Of a stretch of 64,000 nucleotides of DNA, positions 36,739-45,808 are shown one piece after another; the stretch's first letter is position 1, and each line of letters opens with the position of its first letter. The notes below the pieces were generated by a model. That model worked only from the letters and a program-made list of their open reading frames with translations, did no database searches and had not been told where the DNA came from. The DNA comes from Streptomyces sp. YIM 130001 (lineage in GTDB: Bacteria; Actinomycetota; Actinomycetes; Streptomycetales; Streptomycetaceae). The position numbers and the translations under genes are program-made. The stretch covers positions 310,001-374,000 of the forward strand of contig NZ_KZ984549.1 of NCBI RefSeq assembly GCF_003574445.1. The letters run 5' to 3'.

Positions 36739-37905
36739 TCAGCGGAACGCGGGAATGCCGGTGAGGGCCCGCCCGATGCTGAGGGTGTGCATCTCTTCGG
36801 TGCCTTCGTACGTCGATACCGTCTCGAGGTTGTTCATGTGGCGCATCACGGTGTGATCCAGCGTGATGCCGGCCGCGCCGAGCATGCCTCGCGCGGTGCG
36901 CGCGACGTCGAGCGCCACCCGGACGTTGGCCAGCTTTCCGTGGCTGACCTGTTCAGGGGTGATGCGGTCGGCGTCCTTGAGCCGGCCCAGTTGCACGGCG
37001 GTGAGGCCGGCGTTGGTCACCGCGATCGACATGTCGGCCAGCTTGCGCTGGGTGAGCTGGAACGAGGCCAGTGGTTTCCCGAACTGGGAGCGGGCGAGGG
37101 TGTATTCGAGCGCCTCCTCGAAGCACGCGCGAGCGGCGCCCGCAGCACCCCAGAGGATCCCGTACCTCGCCTCGTTCAGGCAGGACAGCGGCCCCTTCAG
37201 GCCGCGGACCTCGGGAAGGGCCGCGGAAGCGGGAAGCCTGACCTCGTCGAGGGACAGCTCTGCGGTGACCGATGCGCGCAAGGAGAGCTTGCGCGGGATC
37301 TCGTGCGCGGCGAAACCCGGTGTGTCGGTGGGGACCACGAATCCGCGGACCCCGTCGTCGGTCTGCGCCCAGACGACGGCCACCTGGGCGAGAGTGCCGT
37401 TCGTGATCCACATCTTGGATCCGTTGAGCACCCAGTCCTCGCCGTCGCGCTGCGCGGACGTACGCATCGAGCCGGGGTCGCTGCCGGCGTCGGACTCGGT
37501 CAGGCCGAAGCAGCCGATCGCGTCGCCGGCGGCCATCCGGGGCAGCCACTCCTGGCGGTGTTCCTCGGTACCCCACCGGTGGAGGGCGAACATGGCCAGC
37601 GATCCCTGCACGGAGACCAGGCTCCGCAGTCCGGAGTCGACCGCTTCGAGTTCGCGGCAGGCGACGCCGTACGCCGTGGCCGAGGTGCCGGCGCAGCCGT
37701 AGCCGTCGAGATGCATCCCGAGGACGCCGAGCTCACCGAGGCCCTTGGCGACCTCGGTCGGGATGGTGCCGCGTTCGTACCAATCGGCTACGTGCGGGGC
37801 CAGTTCGGCGCGGGCGTAGTCGCGCACGGTCCGGCCGATCTCGCGTTCCTCCTCGCCGAGAAGACTCTCGGTCTCGAGGAAGTCCGCGCGGTTCGTCGGG
37901 TTCAT
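36739..37905 (-). CDS. gcdH: Glutaryl-CoA dehydrogenase-type acyl-CoA dehydrogenase
   Basis: A 388-residue flavoenzyme very like recalled human glutaryl-CoA dehydrogenase: DSGLRSLVSVQGSL with Arg94, FGLTESDAGSDPGSM, WITNGTLAQ, KLSLRAS, NEARYGI, RSQFGKPLASFQLTQ, ARGMLG and NLETVSTYEGT. The last of these holds the catalytic Glu. It converts glutaryl-CoA to crotonyl-CoA plus CO2. It is the last gene of the aminobenzoate operon and overlaps the upstream hydratase gene by TGATG, which fits a role in the final steps after ring cleavage. Confidence 0.92.
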   Translation of the reverse strand: MNPTNRADFLETESLLGEEEREIGRTVRDYARAELAPHVADWYERGTIPTEVAKGLGELGVLGMHLDGYGCAGTSATAYGVACRELEAVDSGLRSLVSVQGSLAMFALHRWGTEEHRQEWLPRMAAGDAIGCFGLTESDAGSDPGSMRTSAQRDGEDWVLNGSKMWITNGTLAQVAVVWAQTDDGVRGFVVPTDTPGFAAHEIPRKLSLRASVTAELSLDEVRLPASAALPEVRGLKGPLSCLNEARYGILWGAAGAARACFEEALEYTLARSQFGKPLASFQLTQRKLADMSIAVTNAGLTAVQLGRLKDADRITPEQVSHGKLANVRVALDVARTARGMLGAAGITLDHTVMRHMNNLETVSTYEGTEEMHTLSIGRALTGIPAFR

Positions 37906-38732
37906 CACTGCCCCTTCCAGACGGGTGGGCGTCCGGAGTTGAACGCCGCGTGGAACTCGGCGTGATCGTCGGTGGTCATCAGCAGTGCCTGCGTCATGGC
38001 GTCGAGTTCCATCGCCGACGACATCGACATGTCGAGCTCGCGCGTGAGCAGTGATTTGGTCTGGGACAGCGCCAGGGTCGGGCCGTCGGCCAGCCGGCCC
38101 GCGAGGGTGTCCACGGCCTCGTCCAGCGCGTCGTCGTCGACGAGTCGGGAGACGAGTCCGTACCGGTCGGCCTCCTCGGCGCCGATCGTGTCGCCCAGCA
38201 TGAGCAGCGATGTGGCGCGGCTGAGCCCGACGATGCGCGGGAGCAGGTAGGCGGCGCCCATGTCGCCGCCCGAGAGCCCCACCTTCGTGAAGAGGAAGGC
38301 GAAGCGGCCGGACCGGCCGACGACGCGGAAGTCGGCGGCGAGAGCCACGACCGCGCCGGCACCGGCGGCCATTCCGTGGACCTTGACGATGATCGGGATC
38401 GGGCACTCGCGCATGGCGCGGATGACGTCCCCGGTCATCTTGGTGAACTTCATGAGGTCGTCGGCCTTCATGGCGATCAGTTCGCCGATGATCTCGTTGA
38501 CGTCGCCGCCGCCGCAGAAGCCGCGTCCCTCGCCCTGGATGACCAGGACCTTGACCCCGGGGTGATGGGGCAGCTCGGCCAGCAGGTCGCGCAGGTCGGC
38601 GTAGGCCTCGAAGGTCAGCGCGTTGAGCTTGTCCGGACGGTTGAGTGTCACTGTCGCCACGGCGCCCTGCACGGCAAAGTCGAAGTGCTCCCAGTTCGTG
38701 GTCAGCGGAGCGGATGCGCGGAAGCGCGTCAT
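37905..38732 (-). CDS. Enoyl-CoA hydratase-family enzyme of the aminobenzoate operon
   Basis: A 275-residue crotonase. Oxyanion-hole segments are GRGFCGGGDVNEI near residue 69 and GMAAGAGAVVALAADFRV near 120; the later TKVGLSGGDMGAAYLLPRI carries Gly-Gly-Asp where standard hydratases have a catalytic Glu. Substitution of this Glu suggests a ring-hydrolase, isomerase or other crotonase reaction rather than simple hydration. The start codon overlaps the stop of the upstream dehydrogenase gene (ATGA), so the three CoA-ester genes are coupled. Confidence 0.88.
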   Translation of the reverse strand: MTRFRASAPLTTNWEHFDFAVQGAVATVTLNRPDKLNALTFEAYADLRDLLAELPHHPGVKVLVIQGEGRGFCGGGDVNEIIGELIAMKADDLMKFTKMTGDVIRAMRECPIPIIVKVHGMAAGAGAVVALAADFRVVGRSGRFAFLFTKVGLSGGDMGAAYLLPRIVGLSRATSLLMLGDTIGAEEADRYGLVSRLVDDDALDEAVDTLAGRLADGPTLALSQTKSLLTRELDMSMSSAMELDAMTQALLMTTDDHAEFHAAFNSGRPPVWKGQ

Positions 38733-39880
38733 TCGGGTTTCCTTTCCTTGAGCAGTTCACGGGCGATGATGGATCGCTGCACCTCGGAGGCGCCTTCGTA
38801 GATCCGTGGCGCCCGGACGTCTCGATAGAGGTGCTCGAGTACGTGCCCGCGCTGGAGCGCCCGGGCACCGTGCAGCTGCACGCACTGGTCGACGATGGTC
38901 TGGGCCGCCTCGGTGGCGAACAGCTTGGCCATCGCTGCGGATTTGGTCACCTCACCACGCGGCGCCCCGTCGTCGTAGGCGCGGGCGGCGCGGTGCACGA
39001 GAAGCCGGGACGCTTCCAGTTGAGTGGCCAGGTCGGCCAGCGTGTGGCGGATTGCCTGCTGGTCGGCGAGCGTCGCCCCGTAGGCGCGGCGCGTGGCGAC
39101 GTGGTCGAGGGTGACGTCGAGTGCGCACTGGGCCATCCCCACCGCGAACGCTCCGACACTGGGCCGGAAGAGGTCGAGGGTGCGCATGGCGACCCGGAAT
39201 CCCGCGTCGACCTCGCCGAGTACGTCCTGTGGTCCGACACGGACCCCGTCGAAGACGAGTCGACCGATGGGATGAGGTGAGAGCAGGTCGAGGTGCTCGC
39301 CGGTGAGGCCCTCGGCGGCTCCGTCGACCGCGAACGCGGTGACACCCCGGGCCCCGGCGCCCTGCGTGGTCCTGGCGAACACGGAGTAGACGTCTGCCTC
39401 GGGTGCGTTGGAGATCCACAGCTTCTCGCCGGTCAACCGCCAGCCGTCGCCGTCCCGTTCGGCACGCAGATCCAGACCGGCGGCGTCCGAGCCGGCCTGC
39501 GGCTCCGACAGGGCGAACGCGGCGACCGTGTCTCCCGTGACCACTCCGGGAATCCAGCGCTCGATGGTTCCGGGGCCGCCCGACTGGAGGATCGGATAGC
39601 TGCCGAGACCCTGCAGAGCCAGCGCCGTCTCGGCCTCCGACGACACACCCGCGAGGGTCTCCCGCAGCAGGCACAGCTGAAGTGCGGCGGCGTCCTTGGG
39701 AGGTTCCGGCGGCGAGCCTCCGAACAGGTCACGCAGCAGTCCGTGCCGGCCCATCGCCGCGAGCAGCGGCCGGTTCACCCTGCCTTCCGCCGCCTTGCCG
39801 ACGAGCGGAAGCAGCTGATGCACCGCCAACTCGCGTACGTGATCCGTGTAAGCCCGCTGGTCGGCATCCAGTTCCTTCAT
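38729..39880 (-). CDS. Acyl-CoA dehydrogenase of the aminobenzoate operon
   Basis: A 383-residue acyl-CoA dehydrogenase. FAD-binding features include FALSEPQAGSDAAGL near residue 120 and LWISNAPEADVY, and the C-terminal helices hold RRAYGATLADQQAIRHTLADL (shown as RRAYGATLADQQAIRHT) and the closing HGARALQRGHVLEHLYRDVR, typical of the family. It is only distantly like the glutaryl-CoA dehydrogenase and probably oxidises the alicyclic CoA-thioester from ring reduction. The ATG at 39880 has GAGGAGGGA upstream, and its start overlaps the end of the monooxygenase/reductase gene. Confidence 0.9.
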   Translation of the reverse strand: MKELDADQRAYTDHVRELAVHQLLPLVGKAAEGRVNRPLLAAMGRHGLLRDLFGGSPPEPPKDAAALQLCLLRETLAGVSSEAETALALQGLGSYPILQSGGPGTIERWIPGVVTGDTVAAFALSEPQAGSDAAGLDLRAERDGDGWRLTGEKLWISNAPEADVYSVFARTTQGAGARGVTAFAVDGAAEGLTGEHLDLLSPHPIGRLVFDGVRVGPQDVLGEVDAGFRVAMRTLDLFRPSVGAFAVGMAQCALDVTLDHVATRRAYGATLADQQAIRHTLADLATQLEASRLLVHRAARAYDDGAPRGEVTKSAAMAKLFATEAAQTIVDQCVQLHGARALQRGHVLEHLYRDVRAPRIYEGASEVQRSIIARELLKERKPE

Positions 39881-42255
39881 CGCGATCCCTCCTCGGCCGG
39901 GCGCCACCTGGCATGTCGAGTCTCGTGCTCGCCCTCCCGGACGAGCTGCAGCCGCGGCCGGGGGCCGTCGGTGCGGCCGGTCTGCGGCTTGCGCCGGCCC
40001 GCCCGCCACGGATCCGGCCAGACGGCGCCCTGCCCTGCGTAGTCCTGTTCCAGGGCGGCGTGCAACGTCCAGTTCGGGTCGTACAGGTGGACACGGCCCA
40101 GCGCGCAGAGGTCCGCCCGGCCGGCCAGGAGGAGCGAATTCACGTCGTCGTAGGAGGAGATCACGCCGACGGCGATGGTGGGCAGACCGACCTGATTGCG
40201 GATCCTGTCGGCGAACGGTGTCTGGTACGAGCGTCCGAACGCGGGCGTCTCCTCGGGGCTGACCTGTCCGGAGGACACGTCGATCGCCGCGGCACCGGCG
40301 GCCTTGAACGCCGCGGCGACGGTGACGGCGTCCTCAGCGGTGATGCCGCCGTCGACCCAGTCGGTGGCGGAGATGCGTACCGTCATCGGCTTGTGCGCCG
40401 GCCACACCTCGCGCATCGCGGTGAACACCTCGAGCGGGTAGCGCAGCCGCCCCTGCAGATCGCCGCCGTAGCCGTCGTTGCGGCGGTTGGTCAGGGGCGA
40501 GATGAACGACGAGAGCAAGTAGCCGTGCGCGCAGTGCAGTTCGAGGAGGTCGAACCCGGCCGCGTCCGCGCGCCGCGCCGCATCGACGAAGTCCTGCTCG
40601 ATCGCGCGCAGGTCGGCGGTGGTCAGCTCACGCGGCACCTGGTTGACTCCCGGCCGGTATGCCAGCGGCGAGGGGGCGACGACCTCCCAGTTCCCGTCGT
40701 CGAGGGGCTGGTCGATGCCCTCCCACATCACTCGGGTCGAGCCCTTCCGGCCGGAGTGGCCCACCTGGATGCCGACCTTGGCGGCGCTCTCGCGGTGCAC
40801 GAAGTCGGTCAACCGCCGCCAGACACCGGCCTGTTCGTCCGTCCAGATTCCGGTGCAGCCGGGGGTGATCCGGCCGGTCGCACTCACGCAGACCATCTCC
40901 GTCATCACCAGGCCGGCGCCGCCCAGGGCCTTGCCGCCGAGGTGCACCAGGTGGAAGTCGTCCGGCACCCCCTCGTCGGCGCGGTACATGTCCATCGGGG
41001 ACACCATGACGCGGTTGACCAGATCCAGCTCACCGAGCCGGAACGGCTGGAACATCGGCGGAGCGTCGCAGACGGGCCGGTCCAGTGCCGCGGCGTTGTC
41101 CTCGGCGAACCAGGTGGTGACGTCCTCGACGAACTCGGGATCGCGCAGCCGAAGGTTGTCGTACGTGACGCGCCGGCTGCGCGTCATGATGTTGAAGGCG
41201 AACTGCAGCGGATCCTGGTCGACGTACTGGCCGAGGTTCTCGAACCATTCCAGGCTGGCCTGTGCCGCACGCTGGGTGGACAGGACGACGGCCTTCCGCT
41301 CGGCCTCGTACTCGGTGAGCGCCGTGTCGACGGTGTCGTGTTCGTGCAGGCAGGCGGCGAGTGCCAGCGCGTCCTCCATCGCCAGCTTGGTGCCGGAACC
41401 GATGGAGAAGTGGGCCGTGTGCGCGGCGTCGCCGAGCAGGATGACGTTGCCGCGGCGCCAGTGCTCGTTGCGGACCGTGGTGAAGTCGATCCATTTGGAG
41501 TTGTTCGCCTTCACCTCGTGGCCGTCGAGTACGTCCCCGAACAGCTCTCGCACGTACGCGATCGACTTCTCGTCGGACTCACCGGGGGCGAGGTCACGCG
41601 TGGCGAGAGCGTCGAATCCGGCGGCGTGCCAGACCTTCTCGTTCATCTCCACGATGAACGTGCTGCCGCGGGCGTCGAACGGATAGCCGTGCACCTGCAT
41701 CACGCCGTGCGGAGTCTCGCGGATGTAGAACTTGAAGGCGTCGAAGACCTTGTCGGTGCCGAGCCACATGTACTTGCAGGCCCTGCGCTCGAGGCTGGGC
41801 CCGAAATCGTCGGCATACGTCGAGCGAACCGTCGAGTTCAGCCCGTCCGCCGCGACAACCAGGTCATGCGTGTCCGCGAGTGTCTCGACGCTCGGCGCCT
41901 CGGTGAGGAAGTGCACGCTCACACCGAGTTCGGCGCAGCGTTGCTGGAGGATCTGCAGCAGTCGCTTGCGGCTGATCGCGGCGAACCCGTGGCCACCGCT
42001 GGTGACGGTCCGGTCCCGGAAGTGCACGTCGATGTCGTCCCAGCGCGCGAACTCCCGCTCCATGAGCCGGTATATCTCCGGGTCGGCGTGCTCGATTCCG
42101 CCCAGCGTCTCGTCGGAGAAGACCACCCCGAAGCCGAAGGTGTCGTCGGCCGCGTTGCGCTCCCAGACCGTGATGTCGTGGTGCGGCCCGAGCTGTTTGG
42201 CGAGTGCCGCGAAGTACAGCCCTCCGGGGCCGCCTCCCATGATCGCGATGCGCAA
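39877..42255 (-). CDS. Bifunctional 2-aminobenzoyl-CoA monooxygenase/reductase-type flavoprotein
   Basis: A 792-residue two-domain enzyme. Residues 1-395 are a PHBH-type FAD monooxygenase ([17 protein letters not shown] near 7-23, [12 protein letters not shown] near 134 and [22 protein letters not shown] near 285, shown as [14 protein letters not shown]). Residues 425-745 are an old-yellow-enzyme NADH:flavin oxidoreductase barrel ([48 protein letters not shown]). This fusion is characteristic of 2-aminobenzoyl-CoA monooxygenase/reductase of Azoarcus evansii and salicyloyl-CoA 5-hydroxylases. It hydroxylates at C5, then reduces the ring. The substrate is inferred from the adjacent CoA ligase. 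Confidence 0.93.
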   Translation of the reverse strand: MRIAIMGGGPGGLYFAALAKQLGPHHDITVWERNAADDTFGFGVVFSDETLGGIEHADPEIYRLMEREFARWDDIDVHFRDRTVTSGGHGFAAISRKRLLQILQQRCAELGVSVHFLTEAPSVETLADTHDLVVAADGLNSTVRSTYADDFGPSLERRACKYMWLGTDKVFDAFKFYIRETPHGVMQVHGYPFDARGSTFIVEMNEKVWHAAGFDALATRDLAPGESDEKSIAYVRELFGDVLDGHEVKANNSKWIDFTTVRNEHWRRGNVILLGDAAHTAHFSIGSGTKLAMEDALALAACLHEHDTVDTALTEYEAERKAVVLSTQRAAQASLEWFENLGQYVDQDPLQFAFNIMTRSRRVTYDNLRLRDPEFVEDVTTWFAEDNAAALDRPVCDAPPMFQPFRLGELDLVNRVMVSPMDMYRADEGVPDDFHLVHLGGKALGGAGLVMTEMVCVSATGRITPGCTGIWTDEQAGVWRRLTDFVHRESAAKVGIQVGHSGRKGSTRVMWEGIDQPLDDGNWEVVAPSPLAYRPGVNQVPRELTTADLRAIEQDFVDAARRADAAGFDLLELHCAHGYLLSSFISPLTNRRNDGYGGDLQGRLRYPLEVFTAMREVWPAHKPMTVRISATDWVDGGITAEDAVTVAAAFKAAGAAAIDVSSGQVSPEETPAFGRSYQTPFADRIRNQVGLPTIAVGVISSYDDVNSLLLAGRADLCALGRVHLYDPNWTLHAALEQDYAGQGAVWPDPWRAGRRKPQTGRTDGPRPRLQLVREGEHETRHARWRPAEEGSR

Positions 42256-42318
42256 GGTTCCTCCCGATCGGATTGTCGTGAACAGTTGACGGCGGCCTGT
42301 CAGGGCGCCGGAGCCTCG

Positions 42319-43995
42319 TCACACCGCTGAGGGCGAAGTCCCGGATCTGTCAGGTGCGGTGGGGGAAGGAACGTCGGGGGAAGGGCCGTCCGGCGATCGG
42401 CCCTCGCGCAGCCGGAAGCGCTGGATCTTGCCGGTCGCACTCTTGGGCAGGCTGGTTCGGAAGTCGATCCTGCGCGGGTACTTGTAGGGCGCTATCCGCT
42501 GCTTCACGAACTGCTGCAGCTCGCCGGCCTTGGCGGCGTCGCCGACCACATCGTCGTGCAGGACGATCACTGCGCTGACGAGCTGTCCTCTCGCCTCGTC
42601 CGGCAGACCGACGACGGCGCACTCGCGGACGTCCGCGTGGGCGAGCAGCGCTTCCTCCACTTCGGGCCCGGCGATGTTGTAGCCGGAGGAGACGATCATG
42701 TCGTCGTTGCGGGCCTGGTAGTGGAAGTAGCCGTCGGTGTCCTCGACAAATGTGTCGCCGGTGATGTTCCACCCGTTCTGTACGTACACCTCTTGCCGGG
42801 GGTCGGTCAGGTAACGGCAGCCGGTAGGGCCTTTGACGGCCAGTCTGCCCGGTGTGCCCGGCGGTTGCGGGGCGCCGTTCTCGTCGAGGACCGCGGCGAG
42901 GTATCCCGGCACCGGGCGGCCGGTCGCGCCGGCTCTGATGTCGTCGTCGGCGGCGGAGATGAAGATGTGGAGCATCTCCGTCGCGCCGATCCCGTCGATG
43001 AGCTTGATGCCCGTGGCCTCGTGCACCGCATGCCAGGTCGCGGCGGGCAGATGCTCGCCCGCCGACACCGCCCGGCGCAGCGTGGCGAGCTGACCGGCTC
43101 GGCCCGCCGCGAGCATCGCCCGGTAGGCCGTGGGGGCGGTGAAGCAGACGGAGATCCCGTGCTCGGCGATCAGATCGGCCAGTTCCTCCGGAGTCGCCTT
43201 CTCGACCAGCAGGGTGGAGGCGCCGGCCCGGAGCGGGAAGACCACCAGACCGCCCAGGCCGAAGGTGAATGCCAGGGGTGGCGTGCCGGTGAAGACGTCC
43301 TGCGGCTCCGGGCGCAGGACGTGCGCCGAAAAGGTGTCGGCGATCGCGAGCACGTCGCGGTGGAAATGCATGGTCGCCTTGGGCCGGCCGGTGGTTCCCG
43401 AGGTGAACCCGAGCAGCACCACGTCGTCGGCCGCGGTGTCGACGGGCGTGAAGGACTCGGGCTTGCGCGCGGCGGCGGCGAGTCCGGCTTCGTCTCCGTA
43501 CTCCACGACGCGGAGCCCGGGGATGTCGGCGCCGCGAAGCTCGTCGACGTAACGGAAGTCGCACAGGGCCAGATCGACGGACGCGATGTCGGCGATGACC
43601 CTGAGTTCCCCGCCCCGCAACAGCGGCATCGTGGAGACGGCCACCGCGCCGGCTTTGATCACGCCGAACCAGCAGACCACGGCCCAGGGGGTGTTCGGGC
43701 CGCGCAGCAGCACCCGGTTGCCCGGCACGATCCCGTAGTCGTCGATGAGCAGTTGGGCGACCTGGTTGGAGACTCGGCGCACGTCCCCGTACGTCCAGGG
43801 CGCTTCGCCCGGCGCGAGCAGGCACGGCCGGTCGGGGCCGAGGCGTTCGGCCATGACGTCGACCAGCTCTGCCGCGCAGTTGAGGCGCTCGGGATAGCGG
43901 AGCCCGGGGACTTCGAGGAATTCCGGCCACTCGGATTCGGGCGGGAGATTGTCGCGACAGAATGTGTCTGCGTGCGCGGACGTTGACAGCACCAT
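42319..43995 (-). CDS. 2-aminobenzoate/benzoate-CoA ligase (AMP-forming)
   Basis: A 558-residue acyl-CoA synthetase with P-loop FTSGTTGRPK at 197-206, GATEM of the A5 motif, TGDTFVEDTDGYFHYQARNDDMI (key TGD and R-N-D-D) and C-terminal Lys in KSATGKIQRF. The N-terminal CRDNLPP...WPEF...YPERLNCA pattern is characteristic of 2-aminobenzoate- and benzoate-CoA ligases. The ATG at 43995 (not the TTG three bases earlier) follows GAGGAGAC. It activates the aromatic acid, the first step of the pathway that the operon encodes. Confidence 0.9.
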   Translation of the reverse strand: MVLSTSAHADTFCRDNLPPESEWPEFLEVPGLRYPERLNCAAELVDVMAERLGPDRPCLLAPGEAPWTYGDVRRVSNQVAQLLIDDYGIVPGNRVLLRGPNTPWAVVCWFGVIKAGAVAVSTMPLLRGGELRVIADIASVDLALCDFRYVDELRGADIPGLRVVEYGDEAGLAAAARKPESFTPVDTAADDVVLLGFTSGTTGRPKATMHFHRDVLAIADTFSAHVLRPEPQDVFTGTPPLAFTFGLGGLVVFPLRAGASTLLVEKATPEELADLIAEHGISVCFTAPTAYRAMLAAGRAGQLATLRRAVSAGEHLPAATWHAVHEATGIKLIDGIGATEMLHIFISAADDDIRAGATGRPVPGYLAAVLDENGAPQPPGTPGRLAVKGPTGCRYLTDPRQEVYVQNGWNITGDTFVEDTDGYFHYQARNDDMIVSSGYNIAGPEVEEALLAHADVRECAVVGLPDEARGQLVSAVIVLHDDVVGDAAKAGELQQFVKQRIAPYKYPRRIDFRTSLPKSATGKIQRFRLREGRSPDGPSPDVPSPTAPDRSGTSPSAV

Positions 43996-44013
43996 CAATG
44001 TCTCCTCGCGGTA

Positions 44014-44412
44014 TCAGTCGGGCAGAATCGCGTGCCCCTGCACTTCGACCAGGGCCTCTTGGTCCCACAGCCGTGCCACGCCGATTCCCGCCATGGCCGG
44101 ATAGCCGTTGCCCATCAGCCGTTTCCACACCGCACCGATCTCACGGGAGTGTGCGCGGTAGTCGTCCATGTCGACGATGTAGACCGTCAGACTGGCCAAG
44201 TCCGCCGGCGCCCCTCCTGCCGCGGCGAGCGCGACCAGGAGATTTCCCAGCGCCTTCTCGAACTGGCCCACCACACCGTCTCCGACGATGCGGCCGGTGT
44301 CGTCGAGCGCGGTCTGCCCGGCGAGAAAGACGACCTTTCCCGACCCCACCGCGGCGTGCGAGAAACCGCTGGGACGCCCGAGCTCGGGCGGATTGACGAA
44401 TTCGAGGCTCAT
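44014..44412 (-). CDS. RidA/YjgF-family deaminase
   Basis: A 132-residue trimer-forming protein with the RidA signature order GSGKVVFLAGQTALDDTG near 25-42, QFEKALGNLLVALAAAGG near 53-70 and YIVDMDDYRAHS near 79, then a final V-E-V-Q-G. RidA proteins hydrolyse enamine/imine intermediates to keto compounds plus ammonia. In this operon it could release the amino group of the reduced aminobenzoyl-CoA intermediate. The ATG at 44412 overlaps the stop of the upstream SDR gene. Confidence 0.9.
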   Translation of the reverse strand: MSLEFVNPPELGRPSGFSHAAVGSGKVVFLAGQTALDDTGRIVGDGVVGQFEKALGNLLVALAAAGGAPADLASLTVYIVDMDDYRAHSREIGAVWKRLMGNGYPAMAGIGVARLWDQEALVEVQGHAILPD

Positions 44413-45170
44413 GACTGCACTCCCCCGCCATCGATATTGATTCCTTGGCCGTTGACAGCCGCGTTGGTCACACACAACCAGACGGTTTCCGCGACCTCTT
44501 CGACGCTGACCAGCCGGGCGTTGGGCTGCTTGGCGGCCAGAGTCGCGTGGACGTCCTCGGCATTCCGTCCCGTATTCGAGACGATTTCGGCGACGGTGCG
44601 CTCCGTCATGGGTGTTTCGACGTATCCGGGGCAGACCGCGTTGACGGTTATCCCGCTCCTGGCGAGTTCGGCGGCGGCGGAGCGCACCACACCCAGCACA
44701 CCGTGCTTGCTCGCCGTATAGGCGCTGATGTAGGGCTCGCCGTGTTTCGCGGCCACCGAGGCGACCACGACGACGCGTCCCCACCGCCGCTCGGACATTC
44801 CCGGAACCGCCCGGCGCAGGCATCTGAACGGCGCCGTGAGATTCAGGTCGAGCATGGCCGCCCACATCTCGTCGGTCGTCTTCGCGATCGGCGCGGAAGC
44901 ACCGGCTCCGGCGTTCAGGACCAGCACACCGGCTCCGCCCCAGGCCCGTTCCACGGACTCGAACGTTCGGTCGATGCCCTCGGGGGAAGTGATGTCGGCG
45001 GGCAGCACCAGCGTCTCCCCGGGGCACAGCTCGGCGGTCTCCCGCAGTTCGTCCTCGCTCCGCGCGGTCAGGGCGACGCGGCACCCCTCGGCGCTGAGCT
45101 TCCTGGCCACAGCGCGACCGATCCCGCGCCCGGCGCCGGTCACTATCGCTACGTCCTTCAACAGATCCAC
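44409..45170 (-). CDS. Short-chain dehydrogenase/reductase, first gene of the aminobenzoate operon
   Basis: A 253-residue classical SDR: GAGRGIGRAVARKL (cofactor loop near residues 11-24), NAGAGASAPI, catalytic Ser in VVVASVAAKHG, Tyr-Lys in YTASKHG, and VCPGYVETPM. It probably oxidises a 3-hydroxyacyl-CoA or alicyclic alcohol intermediate. There is no ATG or Shine-Dalgarno before the first family-conserved residues. A GTG at 45170 gives an N-terminus of MDLLKDVAIVTGAG and is placed exactly where a leaderless transcript would begin from the promoter at 45177-45206. An in-frame longer start at 45233 is less likely. Confidence 0.85.
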   Translation of the reverse strand: MDLLKDVAIVTGAGRGIGRAVARKLSAEGCRVALTARSEDELRETAELCPGETLVLPADITSPEGIDRTFESVERAWGGAGVLVLNAGAGASAPIAKTTDEMWAAMLDLNLTAPFRCLRRAVPGMSERRWGRVVVVASVAAKHGEPYISAYTASKHGVLGVVRSAAAELARSGITVNAVCPGYVETPMTERTVAEIVSNTGRNAEDVHATLAAKQPNARLVSVEEVAETVWLCVTNAAVNGQGINIDGGGVQS

Positions 45171-45176
45171 ACTCAA

Positions 45177-45206
45177 AACGTGGCACGCTTCTGTGACGGT
45201 CGTCAA
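45177..45206 (-). promoter_or_regulatory. Promoter of the aminobenzoate operon, leaderless start
   Basis: On the minus strand, -35 TTGACG (45201-45206), an 18-base spacer, -10 CACGTT (45177-45182), then six bases before the GTG at 45170, so the start codon should be the first base of the transcript. No operator palindrome is obvious. Confidence 0.5.
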
Positions 45207-45283
45207 GAGCGCGACATACACCGGGGTGGTCACGCGGCCCTGGCGGAGGGGAGCTGGACTCCGGATCGCTGCAACAGCGCAGG

Positions 45284-45514
45284 GTGATCTCGTCCACGGA
45301 GTTGTTCGGCGAGGAGGCCGCGGGAGGGTTCTACCTCCGCTCGGTCCCCGGCTTCGGCCCCGCCGAGGACGTCGAGGCGCATCGGTGGGTCGTGCTCACC
45401 GAACCCCGCGACGGGGAGGGTGACGCGACCGTGACGACGGTGCCGCGGGACAGGAAGCTGCAGAGGATCCGCAGGAAGCTCCACCCCAAGGCGGCGCGAA
45501 GAGGCGCGCGATGA
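45284..45514 (+). CDS. Small hypothetical ORF, uncertain
   Basis: A 76-codon open frame (GTG start) encoding a charged protein with a basic C-terminus (RDRKLQRIRRKLHPKAARRGAR). The frame is open upstream as well (ELDSGSLQQRR), so it could be the end of a longer, partly lost gene. It has no recognised domain and only a weak ribosome-binding sequence. Confidence 0.3.
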   Translation: MISSTELFGEEAAGGFYLRSVPGFGPAEDVEAHRWVVLTEPRDGEGDATVTTVPRDRKLQRIRRKLHPKAARRGAR

Positions 45515-45808
45515 GCCGGCCGAGGATCACCCCGCGACGCGCGGAGGGCCGATCATGACCGGACCGCGGAGCCAGGGTGGCGGCGGGATCGACCTCCGAT
45601 GGCGCCGGCGGCTCCGCCGTCACCGACGATCCCACTCGGGCGAGCACAGTGGGCTTCAGCCACGACGGAGGAAGCAGTGTCCCTGGCCTGCACCGGATCA
45701 GCCCCGACCTCGCGTTCGTGCGCGAGGTGTTGCACATTCTCATAGCGCCGGACGGCCACACGACGTACAACGAGAAGTTCTCCCGTCGCGAGCAGGAGCG
45801 GAGCGGCA

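Noticed and set aside
36739..38868. A single 709-codon frame that could be read as a fusion of a crotonase and an acyl-CoA dehydrogenase
   Set aside because: The upstream part is the out-of-frame shadow of the hydratase gene. The dehydrogenase begins at 37905, where its start overlaps the stop of the hydratase gene.
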